Source: Linnemannia schmuckeri
Lineage: Eukaryota; Mortierellomycota; Mortierellomycetes; Mortierellales; Mortierellaceae
Assembly (NCBI GenBank): GCA_029449235.1
Contig: JANATG010000005.1
Span: 1,178,001-1,242,000, forward strand
Direction of reading: 5' to 3'
DNA length: 64,000 nucleotides
Shown: positions 13,738 to 25,722 of the stretch, piece by piece
Position numbering within the stretch: the stretch's first letter is position 1
Layout of the letters: each line of letters starts with the position of its first letter
Notes under the pieces: generated by a model
Database searches by the model: none
Told to the model about the DNA's origin: nothing
What the model saw: only the letters and a program-made list of their open reading frames with translations
Program-made: the position numbers and the translations under genes

Positions 13738-14394
13738 CGGTCACTTCAAGGGAGCGATGACTCGAGCAGGGGCAGAAGTGAGGCACGAGGGAGCGACGAC
13801 GAGCAAGGCGAGAATAGCCTTAATAGAAAAAAAGGGGGGCGATGTTCGGTTGTTGTGCATCATCGAGGATCATCTGCCCTGCTGAGTGTAAAGGAAAGAG
13901 GGGGATGACGGAGTAAGCAAAGGAAGCAAAGTAAGCAAGTGGACAAGCAAACAAAAAGGGGGCCATGAGGACAAACAAAATAACAAAAAAAAGGTAAAAT
14001 AGGGGCCGGGAACGGGTATCCAGGCTATTGCCCAGACATTGGCCATGGTGTCCAGAGACAATGGGACAATTGTTCCCATGGTGCAGTACACCTTGGTGCC
14101 TGCAGGAACAGCATTTTCAGGCACGGTCAGTCGCAGATGCGCCACGAATCTTGATTGGCTGAGTGTCGTGCACCGATGATCATATGTCATTACTCTATCC
14201 CTTTCGCGCCAATACATGTTCATATCACCATTCTCTTGCTCTAGACGTTCTTTTTGCCAGGATGGCCTCTATTTTTTGTATGTTCATGAAAATCGTTCTA
14301 CTCTACACTAAGAAAAATAAGAAAAAAAAAAATTGGATATGGAAATGAAAATGAAAATGAAAACGGATGAAAATGGTCATAAAATCTGAATTGA
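13738..14394. other. Intergenic: 5' region of PIP kinase and 3' flank of AGC
   Basis: This stretch of 657 bases should hold the promoter of the PIP kinase (read leftwards) and the 3' UTR of the carrier gene. A 117-codon minus-strand ORF (13870-14223) has no recognisable family or splice context and I do not call it. No RNA gene or repeat was recognised. Confidence 0.5.
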
Positions 14395-16805
14395 CTATGC
14401 ACGGGCAACGCCGGGAATGCTGACATTGCTTGGGACAATGCCAAACTTGTAATGGACATCCAAAAGGATCTTGAGGGCGTTCTTGGACTGGAGGTAGCTC
14501 AAGTCCTCAGCAGGGGCACCGACCTGAGCCAATGCCTTGTTAGCAGAGTCAGTAGCACCATCAAAGGGGAAGGCACGCTGGAGGACCTCATAAACCATCA
14601 AAGTGGTACCGAACTGGGGTGATGAACGGAAGATACGGGCGGGGCCTCCCTTGAAGAAGGCACGGAAACCCTCCTCGGCGTAGATTTTCCGTGCGGCATC
14701 TCTGATGCCATTATAACTGCTCTGGCCCTTCTTGGCCTCGACCTGGAGACGAGTCTTGATGACATCAGCAGGAGTAGTGAAGTAGGCGGCGGGCATACCA
14801 GCAGCGGCACCAGCAATCAATAACTCGCTGATGGCCAGGCGGTGATCGGGACCCTCCTTAAAGACATCCTTCTTCAGGTGAGCATAGACAGGGAAGTATA
14901 TGGCAGAGAAGGGGATATCACGGAGCAAGCAAGCGCTGGCACCCTTGTAAAGACCAAGGATTCCGAGGTTGCGGACAATGGCGACAGCACCGGGCCGAGG
15001 AGCATCTAGGGACTTTGCGGCCTCACCAGCGACCTGAAGACGAATCTTGACAATCTCCAAGGGGTTGGTGAAGACGACCTGCGAACCTCCAGCAACACCT
15101 CCAGCAATCAACTCAGCGGTGAACGAGATGTTTCCGTTCTTGTCGGTAAGGTTTCTTCTAACCAAGTCGTTCATGGTCAACTTGATGGCCTTCTCTGGAG
15201 CAACACCCTACAATTCCATTATATGAAATATCATAGACAAGGGTCAGTCTCACAATCTGGTTCATTTCAGAAACAAAGGGCGAAAAAAAAGGAGACTTAC
15301 AACCAACTGAGGGCCAAGACCGCGGTACAAGCCCAAGGCACCCTCGTTCTTGACGACCTTCTTGAAGCAGTCGATAGAGTTCTTGTACAAGAGCTCACCG
15401 ACGACCTTGGAACGCTGATTCTGCATGCGGGTCTTGACAAGATCAATAGGGTAGACAACAGTAGCACCAACAGCTCCACTAATGGATCCCAACAAGAAAC
15501 CGTCTATTGATGTCGAGAAAAAGTATTTGATTAGGTGGGGAAGATAAAAGTAACAATAACATGAGGCTGCAGGAAGAAAAGGCGTGCGAAACTTACATGA
15601 TCCCTTCAAAAAGTCGTGCACGGCGCCGTGCTTGATCTCGGGCTGCTGGGCAGCAGCAACGGGGGCGGCGTGCTCCCACTTGGACTCGAGGAGGCGGAAG
15701 AAATCACGGAGGGTCAACTTGCCAGATGCGTTCTCAAGGCCAGCAAAGTGGAAGATGATATCAGCCTCCATGGGGGTGAAAAGAGAGAAGCGGGTCTCCT
15801 TGGCGGCAGTGTGCAAGAAGTCGGCCTTGGTAATGGTACCGTCCTTGCTGGTGCTGACGGCAGAGCGGACGACACGCTCGACCATGTCCATCTCGCGGAT
15901 GACGTTGTAGAAAGCCATAACGTTGGCAAAAGAAATCTTGTTGCCGGCATAAACGTTGCTGAGGGTAGGCAAGTTCTCGAGGACGTGGTCGGAGAGCTTG
16001 TGACCAGCGATATCGATCATGATCTTCTTGAACTCGTCGGGAGTAATGTAGCCGCTAGTCTGGGTATCATAGTACTTGAATGCCTGACGAAGGCGTTCAG
16101 CCTGGAGGCCCTTGAGGAGCTGAGTGAACTCCTTGTAGGGCATTTCGTGAGCAGCAGTCTTTCCTCCGGTGTAGAGCTTGAGCCATTCGCACTCAAAGTC
16201 GAAGGGGATGGCGTCCGTTCCAATGTTGGCCGAAAGGATCTGCTTGAACTGTTCCCGGGTGATCTTGCCCGATCCAGCGGTATCGAAAAGTCTGAAAGCG
16301 ATCTCGTAGTCGGCATCGGGACGGGTGAGGAGATTTTCGAAGACGGTGCTAATATATCGCAAGAAGTAATAGTAATGGCAACAACCGGTTAGGACCTTCT
16401 GGAGCTGCTCAATTGCTTTTTATGTTTGCACCCGCCCCCATCCACTCAACCCCACTCACAAGATCTTTCTTGTGTTCAGCCATCAAAAAATCACAGAGTA
16501 AAGGCGGGGTAAAATAAAATACGAGAGCCGACCAAGAAGAAAAAGACAATTAGTCACTGGGCAACTTACAAGTCGGACATGGACAGAACGCCGCTCTTGG
16601 ACTGATCGGCAACACTGAAAAGGATGCCGTACTGGGCCTTCTGCAGCTTTGTGTAGTCCTCGCCGGGTGCAATCGCATTGACAAAGTCGTCCTTGGCCAT
16701 GAACTTTTCACCATTCTTCTCGACAGAGGCGAACTTTTGAAAGATGCGCTTGTAACGCTCGCTGGAGACCTCGTTAGAGAGACTTGAGAGGGATTGTTGT
16801 GACAT
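14395..16805 (-). CDS. AGC1: Mitochondrial aspartate/glutamate carrier with EF-hands
   Basis: Exons are 16805-16570, 16348-15597, 15503-15301 and 15207-14395, giving 667 residues. All introns are GT-AG and keep frame. The N-terminal half carries EF-hand-like helices, for example FRLFDTAGSGKITREQF and FKYYDTQTSGYITPDEF, as in citrin/aralar. The C-terminal half is a three-repeat mitochondrial carrier with PIDLVKTRMQ, PLEIVKIRLQ and PADVIKTRLQ signatures, one per repeat. The family exchanges mitochondrial aspartate for cytosolic glutamate plus a proton and feeds the malate-aspartate shuttle. The EF-hands face the intermembrane space in animals. This long form with EF-hands matches animal and many fungal carriers. 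Length is normal for the family. Confidence 0.95.
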
Positions 16806-17407
16806 GACGATATGGATATTATGTATGTAGAAGAAGGGGAGGAAGAGATGAGAGATCTAGATGGTATGACTGGCACAGGCAGTAAAAAAAGAAAAAGAAA
16901 ACGATAAACAGTTAGCTCAGGCCAGGTCAGGTCAGGTCCATAGTTCGTCAGAACGTAATAAAATTGTTGTGAGACGGGAGAGATGATGTGGTTGCCCATC
17001 GAGGTCAAGCTAATCGATCGGAAGCAGCCCTCTTTACTCCAACGAACATGCACACACACATGGTAGGCAGCCTCATTCCTGGAGCGCATGTGAAAGCGGA
17101 AGTTGCTTGTTTCCTCGGTGATCGGTCCTGTCATCCTGATCTGATCCCGCGTTCATGATCGTGATCCATTTTTTTTTGTGTCTCTTTCCTAAGCTGACTG
17201 TTGTTCCCTGAGGGCGCATCAACGTTGCGTGTGTGATGGCGCGCGCTGTTGGCTGATATGTGATCCTTTTCGAAAGAGACCGTTTCTGTTTCTTACCAGG
17301 AAGTCTAACAGCGAGGGAGGGGATCCAGGGCAAGGACAAGAGGAAAGGAAGGAGGGGAGAGGAGGAAGTATTAGAGTAGGGAGGAGGAGGAGAGGGATAA
17401 GGTGGGG

Positions 17408-17522
17408 ATGAAAGGGAAAAGAGTGGGAAAGGGAAAAGAAGAGAAAGAGGAAAAGAAGAGGAAGAAGAGGAAGAAGAGGAAGAAGAGGAAGAAGAGGAAG
17501 AAGAGGAAGAGGAGAAGGAAAG
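17408..17522. repeat. Polypurine microsatellite (GAAGAGGAAGAA-type)
   Basis: A nearly pure G/A stretch dominated by a 12 bp period of GAAGAAGAGGAA. It translates on the minus strand as a leucine-rich artefact. It lies about 600-700 bp upstream of the carrier start. Confidence 0.9.
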
Positions 17523-18520
17523 GAAGATGTGCGATCGAACAGACTATTACTCACTGAGGGACCTGCTCGTTTACATTTGATCCACATGGCTGCTCATATT
17601 AAAAAAATATAACGGTCTGTTGTGCCTGGCTGGACCATCCACTGACTACAAACCTGGTTGACTACATGTGCTTTCTTCTATTTTCGGTTCATCGCCGATG
17701 AAAAAAAATGCGGGGTCAGCCTTCTTCCTTGGCCTCTTTGACCTCGTTTGTTTTCTCTGCGTCTTCTCGGATGCACACACATTTTTTTTTGATTCGTGCC
17801 GTTGATTCTTCACCCCCACTTCACTAGCTCATCCCATTGACATTTCTTATACCACAATATACCTCTTTCGTTGCCCAGCTACGACCGCTATTGCTGCTGC
17901 TGCTGTTAACCACTAAATATCAACAGAAAATGCATGTTTAACGAAACAGGTTGTTATTTTGTCCACGTAAAGCATACAAAGCGAAGAAAAAAAATGAAAA
18001 AAAGAGAGTTTTTTTTCTGTTTTCTTTCTTGAACAAAACACCCCTATACTTTCTGGCCCATCGATCAATAAAAACAGCAAGCATTTTCGACTCGCCCCTC
18101 CTCCTCTTCTTTTTCACCCTCTTGCAAACATCTACACACACAGAAACCAATCTCATCCTCTCAATTTGAACTCCCTCTTGGTTTCAATTGACAAGCCCAT
18201 AGGTTTTGCCAATGCATGTATACAAAACAATCACCATCAATATCGTTGCATTGGGTGCTGTCTAAAAGGCGAATGGCGGAGTAAAAAAAATATCGCAAAA
18301 AAAAAAAGAAAAGAAAAGAAAGACAGAGATGTCGAGAATGGAATGAAATACATCGAAGACAAAAAAAAGAGCAAGGCCAAGAAGAAGAAAAAGCACTATA
18401 GGAGAAAGTCGGAGCAAAGCGGCTCAGGGTCCCCAGACTGGGCGGACCAACGGGGTTGTATTCTAAAAACGTGCTCTAACAGTCCCACGGATAACTTGAA
18501 CTCTAAGCGCCTCTTCCTTC

Positions 18521-18554
18521 TCCTCCCTCCCTCCCTCCCCCCCCCCCCCCCCCC
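18521..18554. repeat. (CCCT)n followed by a C18 homopolymer
   Basis: CCCTCCCTCCCT runs straight into about 18 consecutive C. The complementary strand has four or more G-tracts and could form a G-quadruplex. Homopolymer length may be affected by sequencing error. Confidence 0.9.
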
Positions 18555-20382
18555 TGCTCTTTTTTGCTTCACTTGCTTCGTATTGAAAGTACACTTCCTT
18601 TTCCTTTTGCTCTCCTACTTCGTACTTATTAGTAGCCAGAAAACTAAAAAAGAATAAAAAAGAAAGGGCGCACAAGTGCTTATTTGCAGATTCCGCCTAC
18701 TAGACTTTAGTCCCTTGCATTTTCACTGCAAAGTCAAAGCACACAAAGCACAGTGAAGAGACATGATAGTGCGTTGCAAACTTGCAGTGCAGATTGAAGA
18801 ACAACTGCTCCCGGGACAACTGAACACCCATTTCCTTCATTCCTCGCCTCTTTCTCTTCGTTTGCAGTCTCTCACTCACTCTCTTCCTTTCTCAAAAGCA
18901 TATTTGTCTTCACGTGGAGAGTCCTTGAACCCTAAAAGCGTCCGTATATAGAAGTACCCGTGGGGGAAACAAACAGCTCTGAACTTGTGCAAGTCGAACT
19001 GGAATGTTGTCGCCCTCAAAAGTACAAGGCTTGTTTTTTGATAAAAAAAATTGTGCGGGGAAAAGAAAAACAAACAGAAAGACGAGAGAGATAATAGGAG
19101 AGAAAGCTGAGAAAGTAAAAGGAAAAAAAGGCTGGACACTGAGAGCCAAGCGGCAGCACACGATACAACTTACCCTGTTTGCCTTGCTCGAGCGCACCTA
19201 CTATTGGTCAATCCAGACTTTTTCAAAGTGCCGCATCCCCATTGTTGCACTTCAGCACAGTTGTCTCTTCAAAGAGAGTAACAAACAAGAAGTTAGCGGA
19301 GCAAAATAAAAGGCGCACAAAGTAAACGAGACCACACTGTCACAATGTGCAGATCATTTCAAATCCGAGTCAACTATGTGTCCTACCGTAAACAGGCAGG
19401 GAAAAAGGAGAGCATGCGTTATTTCTAGTCAACGCGACTCCTAGAAAACATTTTTTTTTTTTTTTGACTGGATCCAAGTGTGTCTTCCTAGTCATATTTC
19501 GAAACGACTCTGCAAAGACAAAAAAAGACGTTCATGGCAATTCTGAGGAGGCGGATCTCCTTGAATTCATGGTGTGGATGATTATTGCATTTTGCGCAGG
19601 ACAAAGGATTGGAGTCAGAGATCAAGGATGCCTTAAGTCATGTGTTCGGTGTTTAGAGCTATCCTTACCAGATATCCGTTATGTGGTGACTGCAAGCCTG
19701 GTGCCATTGACCATAGAGTTGCAGGTATTTGAAGCATTCTCCAGCGAGATTCGTGTAGTTGCTTGTATCAACGAACAGTTAAGAGAGTAAAATTTGGTGG
19801 CAACACTTAAAGAAAAGTGTCATTCTTTTGAAGGCCACCTTGGTGGAATGGATATTTGAAGCACTTTGTGTCCTTGTAGTGAATAGGCAGCGACGAGCAT
19901 CATCATGGATGTGTTTCACTAATAGCATTTAAAAAGAGCTTGTAAAACAAAATGAGCTGTGTATTACCTTTGTTGGCCATTGACGCTGCTTGTTGCTGGA
20001 GCTTTTTTTTTCTCGGCTTTGCCTTTTGGATCCTTGTTTAAACATTGAACACTGATCACTGACTATTGGCGCTTTCACCTCCAAGTCACAAGCTACGCCC
20101 TTCTCAGGAACCGCTTTCGCCTCTAGCTGATGGTTGCTTGTAAGTGCAGCTGCGTGTGAGTGGTATGTGTGAGCGATATGTGTGATTGTACTTGAAGGAA
20201 AAGTGATGTGTATGAATGTACTGTACCTCAAGGAAAGTTCCCAATAAAGAAAAAGAGCTTATCTCGTAATACCCCTTGTCCATTTCCCCTTTCGCGCAGT
20301 CCATACCAATGGAGAAAGAAACAACCAACCAAGCAAGCCACACACACACACCGTCCATCCCAGGCGCGTTATTTTTCTCTGC

Positions 20383-20546
20383 AAATAAAAGTGCGCGCTC
20401 CTCTCGCATTTCCCATTTTTGGCTCTTTACTTTCCCTTTCCTTAGTCCTCTCTTCTCTCTCCACACACCATCACCCAACCTTCTTCTTCTCCTTTCACTC
20501 CTCTTCCTCTACCTACCACCAACAACACTCATTAAAAAAATAAACC
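20383..20546 (+). promoter_or_regulatory. Probable core promoter and CT-rich leader of beta-tubulin
   Basis: An AAATAAAAG TATA-like element (about 20381-20391) is followed by some 120 bases of C/T-rich sequence and then an A-rich context directly before the ATG. CT-rich leaders like this also precede the septin and TMEM184 genes in this window. Confidence 0.5.
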
Positions 20547-23436
20547 ATGAGGGAAATTGTTCATTTACAGACTGGTCAGTGTGGTAACCAGATCGGTGGC
20601 AAGTTCTGGGAAGTCATCTCGGAGGAGCACGGCATCGACAACTCTGGTGTCTACCGTGGCGACTCGGACCTCCAGCTCGAGCGTATTAACGTCTACTACA
20701 ACGAGGCCAACGGCGGCAAGTACGTTCCCCGTGCCGTCCTCGTCGACCTCGAGCCCGGCACCATCGACGCTGTCCGCACCGGCCCCTACGGTGAGCTCTT
20801 CCGCCCCGACAACTACATCTTTGGTCAGTCCGGTGCCGGCAACAACTGGGCCAAGGGCCACTACACCGAGGGTGCCGAACTTGTCGACTCTGTCCTCGAC
20901 GTCGTCCGTAAGGAAGCTGAGTCCTGCGACTGCCTCCAGGGTTTCCAAATCACCCACTCGCTTGGTGGTGGTACCGGTGCCGGTATGGGAACTCTTTTGA
21001 TCTCCAAGATTCGCGAGGAGTACCCCGATCGCATGATGTGCACATTCTCCGTCATGCCTTCTCCCAAGGTAAACCCAACATGAACCATAAAACCACTTGA
21101 CACTGGAGATGAAGGCGTACACATGGAGCCAGGATCGAGTTTGGCGTGATGTCGCAATGGGTTGTGTGGGAAAAGAGCCGACAAGTGTCCTTTGTTCAAA
21201 CTACCTCCTTGCTTTTTTCTCTTTTTCTTTTTCCTTTTCTTTCCCCTCCCCTTCTTGTTGACCTTGCTATGCTCCCTTGAAGAAAAGCACTCGTTTCCAC
21301 CCCTTGGGCCTTTTCTTTTCTTTCACGGGCGCGCGTGTGTGTTTATGCGTGTGGTGGTGGTGTGTTGTTCAGTTGAAGCATTCCCCGCTGAGAGAAAGAG
21401 TATTGTTGTTTTTCTGTGCTTATTTTTTACTTGTTAGTGTTTGTCCAATACAACATCTCCCTTCTTTGTGCTAAGGGATGGGACATCCCCTTGGGGTCCT
21501 GGCTTTTTCTCGTCCCGCGCATGCCGCTTCCTCCTCTTTCCCTCCCCATCAACAAAACCGCTCGTGGAGAACAAAAGAAGGGGTTAGGTCTACCTACTCC
21601 ACTCTCCCTGCTTCTCTTTCTGTCTCTCTATCTACGTCTTGCTCGCTCTCTTTCTGTCTTTCTTTCTCTTATATGTCCCTCACTGTTGCCTTTATGCTGC
21701 AACTTCCTCGTGCCACATCTCGCCTTGCCCATCCTATCCATCATCAACCAAAACCTGCAGGAAGCAGTAGGATTGCGGAAGAGATCACATCTGGACACCT
21801 CCCTTTAGGTTTAGAGTCATTTTTGATTGGATCGCGCGGCCCTTCTGTTGACATTACAGTTGTTGGGTGCAAAAAAAACAAAACAGGAAAGGGGAGGAAG
21901 GGGGAGGAAGACGACGAGGGCAGAACTCTTTCTGCTTCCCTCTCAGCTGTTATTCAAGGGCTGATTGGCATCTCTCCTCCGTTTTCTGTCTATCTGCGCT
22001 TCAATTCTTTGTTACCATCGTGACGATGATATGGAAAAAAGAGAGGGGGATGAAAGACAACGCAGAAAAAACAGTGACCATGAGCTGGTTAGCTCGTTGC
22101 AACTTTGAGAAGGAGTGCCAGTTTTTTTTTTTTATTTTGTCGCTCGTTCTTGCTTAGAAAACGATACTAGAGCAATTCCTTGGCAACATCAGGTGGTGTC
22201 TCCTGTGGTCAACCTTTTTACATTATTCTCCTCGATTAGGAGGAGACGGATGCACCAAGACTGATATCAAAAACAAGGGCGCCCTTTCCTTAATAACTCC
22301 CGTCGGGAAGCATCCTTTCGGCATGGTCACAAAAATACTCACAAGTCTCGTTTTATTATTTTTCATATCCTATCCCTCCCCTGAAATAGGTCTCTGATAC
22401 CGTTGTCGAGCCCTACAACGCCACCCTCTCCGTCCACCAGTTGGTCGAGAACTCGGACGAGACTTTCTGTATCGATAACGAGGCTTTGTACGATATCTGC
22501 TTCCGCACCTTGAAGCTCACTGCTCCCAGCTATGGTGACTTGAACCACTTGGTCTCTGTCGTCATGTCTGGTATCACCACCTCCCTCCGTTTCCCTGGTC
22601 AGCTTAACGCTGATTTGAGAAAGTTGGCTGTCAACTTGGGTATGCAAATGATCATCGCGGCCTCAATGCAAATGGCCCTGTCCGCATTTATTCGTTCAAT
22701 TGCGGTGATGGATGATGCATGCAATGCAGTCCTAACAGACATATTATGTTTCATTTCTCCAATATAGTTCCTTTCCCTCGTCTTCACTTCTTCATGGTCG
22801 GTTTCGCTCCCTTGACCGCCAACAACTCCCAGTCTTTCCGTGCCGTGACCGTTCCCGAGTTGACCCAGCAGATGTTCGATGCCAAGAACATGATGGCAGC
22901 CTCTGACCCTCGCCACGGTCGTTACTTGACCGTTGCTGCCATGTTCCGTGGTCGCATGTCGACCAAGGAGGTTGACGAGCAGATGCTTAACGTCCAGTCC
23001 AAGAACAGCTCTTACTTTGTTGAATGGATCCCTAACAACGTCAAGACTGCTGTCTGCGATATTCCTCCCCGTGGTCTCAAGATGTCGGTTACCTTCATTG
23101 GTAACTCGACCGCTATCCAGGAGTTGTTCAAGCGTATCTCTGAACAGTTCACTGCCATGTTCCGTCGCAAGGCTTTCTTGCATTGGTACACTGGCGAGGG
23201 CATGGACGAGATGGAGTTCACTGAGGCTGGTAAGTTTATCACTTGTTTGTCATTGTTATCCTCTGAACTTTGCTTGAAACTCAGTCTTGGTCTAACTCTC
23301 TCTTTCTCTTACCTGATATGTACCTGTAGAATCCAACATGAACGATTTGGTCTCCGAGTACCAGCAGTACCAGGAGGCTACCGTCGAGGAGGACGAGGGT
23401 GAATACGAGGAGGAGAATCCCGATATGGACATCTAA
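20547..23436 (+). CDS. TUB2: Beta-tubulin
   Basis: Exons are 20547-21068, 22390-22639, 22768-23229 and 23330-23436, giving 446 residues, the normal length. The protein opens with the autoregulatory MREI tetrapeptide and has the GTP-binding GGGTGAGMG loop at about 140-148. The C-terminus is an acidic tail ending EEENPDMDI. It pairs with alpha-tubulin to form microtubules. By the usual numbering, residues 167, 198 and 200 are Phe, Glu and Phe, the state associated with benzimidazole sensitivity in fungi. Codon choice is strongly C-ending in exon 1, as expected for a highly expressed gene. The first intron (21069-22389, 1321 bp) is more than ten times the usual size here. Confidence 0.98.
21069..22389 (+). 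other. 1321-bp first intron of beta-tubulin
   Basis: The donor is AAG|GTAAAC and the acceptor AATAG|GTC; the junction joins PSPK to VSDTVVEPYN, which is invariant in tubulins. The interior is T/C-rich, with no ORF, snoRNA or transposon that I can recognise. Confidence 0.9.
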
Positions 23437-23688
23437 AGAGCAGGAAGAGAGAGAATGAGACAGAGACAGACAGATACACCCTTCCTATCCTAGCATGACC
23501 TTTTCAGTTTACCCACCGATCCAACCTGAGCGAAAACTTCAGCAGACCCACCCACTCCTATCCATTCCTCCTCTACTCGTCCTAGTCGGTTGCTGCCTCT
23601 AGTGAGGACATACAGAGAGTATGTAGGAACAAAGACCCGCAAATGAAGACAGCTTTCCCCTACCCTCCCCAACTATCCAGATTTGCGA

Positions 23689-23694
23689 AATAAA
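23689..23694 (+). terminator. Poly(A) signal of beta-tubulin
   Basis: AATAAA lies 253 bases after the TAA stop and is followed by an A-rich stretch. Confidence 0.55.
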
Positions 23695-23789
23695 CGTCAA
23701 AAAAGTAAAAAAAAAAATGGATTTATTATGAGATGAATGGTGAGAGCTTTTGTTGTTGCTTTGTCATTTTGTTTTGGCCATGTGGGGTC

Positions 23790-23837
23790 GGCAGCAGAAA
23801 AGGCAACAGAAAAGGCAACAGAAAAGGCAGCAGAAAA
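23790..23837. repeat. Four tandem 12-bp units
   Basis: Four units of GGCARCAGAAAA in direct tandem array (R is G in units 1 and 4, A in units 2 and 3). It lies in the 3' flank between tubulin and septin. Confidence 0.95.
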
Positions 23838-24204
23838 AAAAAAGCTCTGGAATGTGGCCTGACAGAGGAATGTGGTTTTGTGCAACCTTCACGAGACCAA
23901 CCAATGCACCCTTTTCTTTTTTCGTACCCCATCACACGCTTCAATCCCATTATTATTATTATACCCTTCACATTCTTAGGTACCCTTGTGTCTTTTTGTG
24001 TTTTCTTTGCAAAAGGTTTATTAGGTATGAAAAGGCATAAAAAATGAAATAGATGGTAATGTGTCAGGATAAACAAAAATGGAGAGAGACAAAATCTTTG
24101 CTAGCTACTCCAATGAAGGCAATCCTGGCGGGAGTAAAGGAGAGAGAGCTCTAGAGTGAACACCCCTGCGTATCGTAAAAAAAAGTAGGCGTATCGTGAG
24201 GATT

Positions 24205-25690
24205 TTACTTGCGCTTGGGTGAGAGGCCGACCTGCATAGACTCCAGCTCGGCTTCCAGAGCCTTGATGTGAGAGTGCTCGGCTTCCAAGTCCTTGTTCAA
24301 TCTGTCACGCTCAGCAATCAACTACATAGGATGCAAATAACAAAGGCATGAGTAACTATTTTCAGACTAGGATACACACACAAATACGAAAACAAGGAAA
24401 AGTCAAAAACGTACCTGCTGCTCCCATGACCTGAAGCGGTTCTCCTCAAGTCTGACCTGCTCGGTGAAGCGCTTGCGAAGAGCCTCCTCCTCCTCCTTCC
24501 ACTTGGGGTTGGTCACAGTCTTGACCTTGGGCTCACCAATCTTGCGGGTCTCCATCTGGGCGCGACGGTAGTTTTCGTAGTGGGTCTCCTCAGTCGAGTG
24601 GATCAAGTCCAACATGTGCGTGCGGATCAATAACTGGCGAAGCTTCTTGAAGTCGCAGTGGTCCTCGTTCTCAACTATTGTAGTGACATTCAAGCCATAC
24701 CGTTAATACCACGTTATGTTATTGTCAGGTCCCAGTATCGTCCTGTTCCGACCCATCATATCCTGTGTTGCTCTTTTACCTTCAGCGACTCCCCAGGAAT
24801 ACTGACGTCCCTTGACGGTGCGGCCGTCGTTGGTGAGAACATCGTCTGTGCTTCCAATGATGGAGAAAGGCATAGCAGCCTAAGGGTACAAATACAAACA
24901 AATCAACGTCAAAAAAATAATGAGTACCTCTAAAGCTGTGAAACATTGGGCATTCAGGAACATATATTAATACCATGCATGCATGCGCCGTGTGGCTTTC
25001 CTTACCATAATGCTCATGTTGCGCTTGGTGCTAGCCTCATCATCACTCTCAAGAGGGAAGGTGTAGCACTGGATGTTCTGGGCAGCAATAACCTCCAAGA
25101 TCTAAAGAAAAAAAACATAGGTGACAAGCGTTAATCTTCGAACATTCGAACATGCAACAACGCACATCCTCCATCGACTATAGTGCCCAAAATCACATAC
25201 GCGCTTCTTGAACTTGTGCAAATCAGTGGGGGTCATCGTATCGGCCTTAGCAATGACGGGGATCAAGTTGACGCGAGTTCCTAGACGCTTCATAACCTCA
25301 ATATCAAGGGGCTTCAATGTGTGGCCGGTGGGACGAATAAAGTACAGGCAGCAGTGGACGCGCATGTCGCTCAGCTCCTGACGCTTGGGCTGCTGGTCCT
25401 GACGCATGTACGACTCGTGCTGATCGTCGATAAAGTCAATAATGGGCATCCAGCTATCGCGATTGTTGGTATAATCTCCAAATCCAGGAGTGTCAATCAC
25501 AGACAATTTGACGTTGAACTGCTTCTCTTCGAGCTCTATTGTGGGATAGCATGGTGAACACAAGAAAAAAAAAGCAACGTGTTCAGTGTCGCTGTTCTGG
25601 TCGGTTGCAAGAACTGAGAAGAAATTCGAAAGGGCTTCTGCAAGTAGCCGATGTGCATTGAGATTGAGTTACGTTTGTTGTTTTTGTTAG

Positions 25691-25722
<32 letters not shown>

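Larger units (their letters stand above)
16806..20546. other. 3.7 kb region without a recognisable gene
   Basis: The region lies between the AGC start and the beta-tubulin start, so it should hold both promoters. ORFs are short and of simple composition, and I found no exon chain giving a known protein. It contains a purine-only tract (about 17408-17522), a C18 run (18537-18554) and a T tract of about 16 near 19450. A lineage-specific gene or long noncoding RNA cannot be excluded. Confidence 0.5.
23437..24204. other. Spacer between convergent beta-tubulin and septin genes
   Basis: These 768 bases should contain both 3' UTRs. They hold an AATAAA for tubulin and a short 12 bp tandem repeat. 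No gene was seen. Confidence 0.6.

Noticed and set aside
13870..14223. 117-codon minus-strand ORF between AGC and the PIP kinase
   Set aside because: No recognisable domain, simple C-terminal composition and no conserved splice partner.
15616..16392. 258-codon plus-strand ORF opposite the AGC carrier
   Set aside because: It is a shadow of exon 2 of the carrier, whose EF-hand frame is clearly real.
17219..17587. Leucine/proline-rich 122-codon ORF on the minus strand
   Set aside because: Produced by translating the polypurine microsatellite; no family or splice context.
20565..21122. 185-codon minus-strand ORF in beta-tubulin exon 1
   Set aside because: Antisense shadow caused by strong codon bias in tubulin.
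21100..22260. Possible snoRNA boxes in the tubulin intron (GTGATGT, CTGA)
   Set aside because: Boxes are not paired at snoRNA spacing and no closing stem was found.
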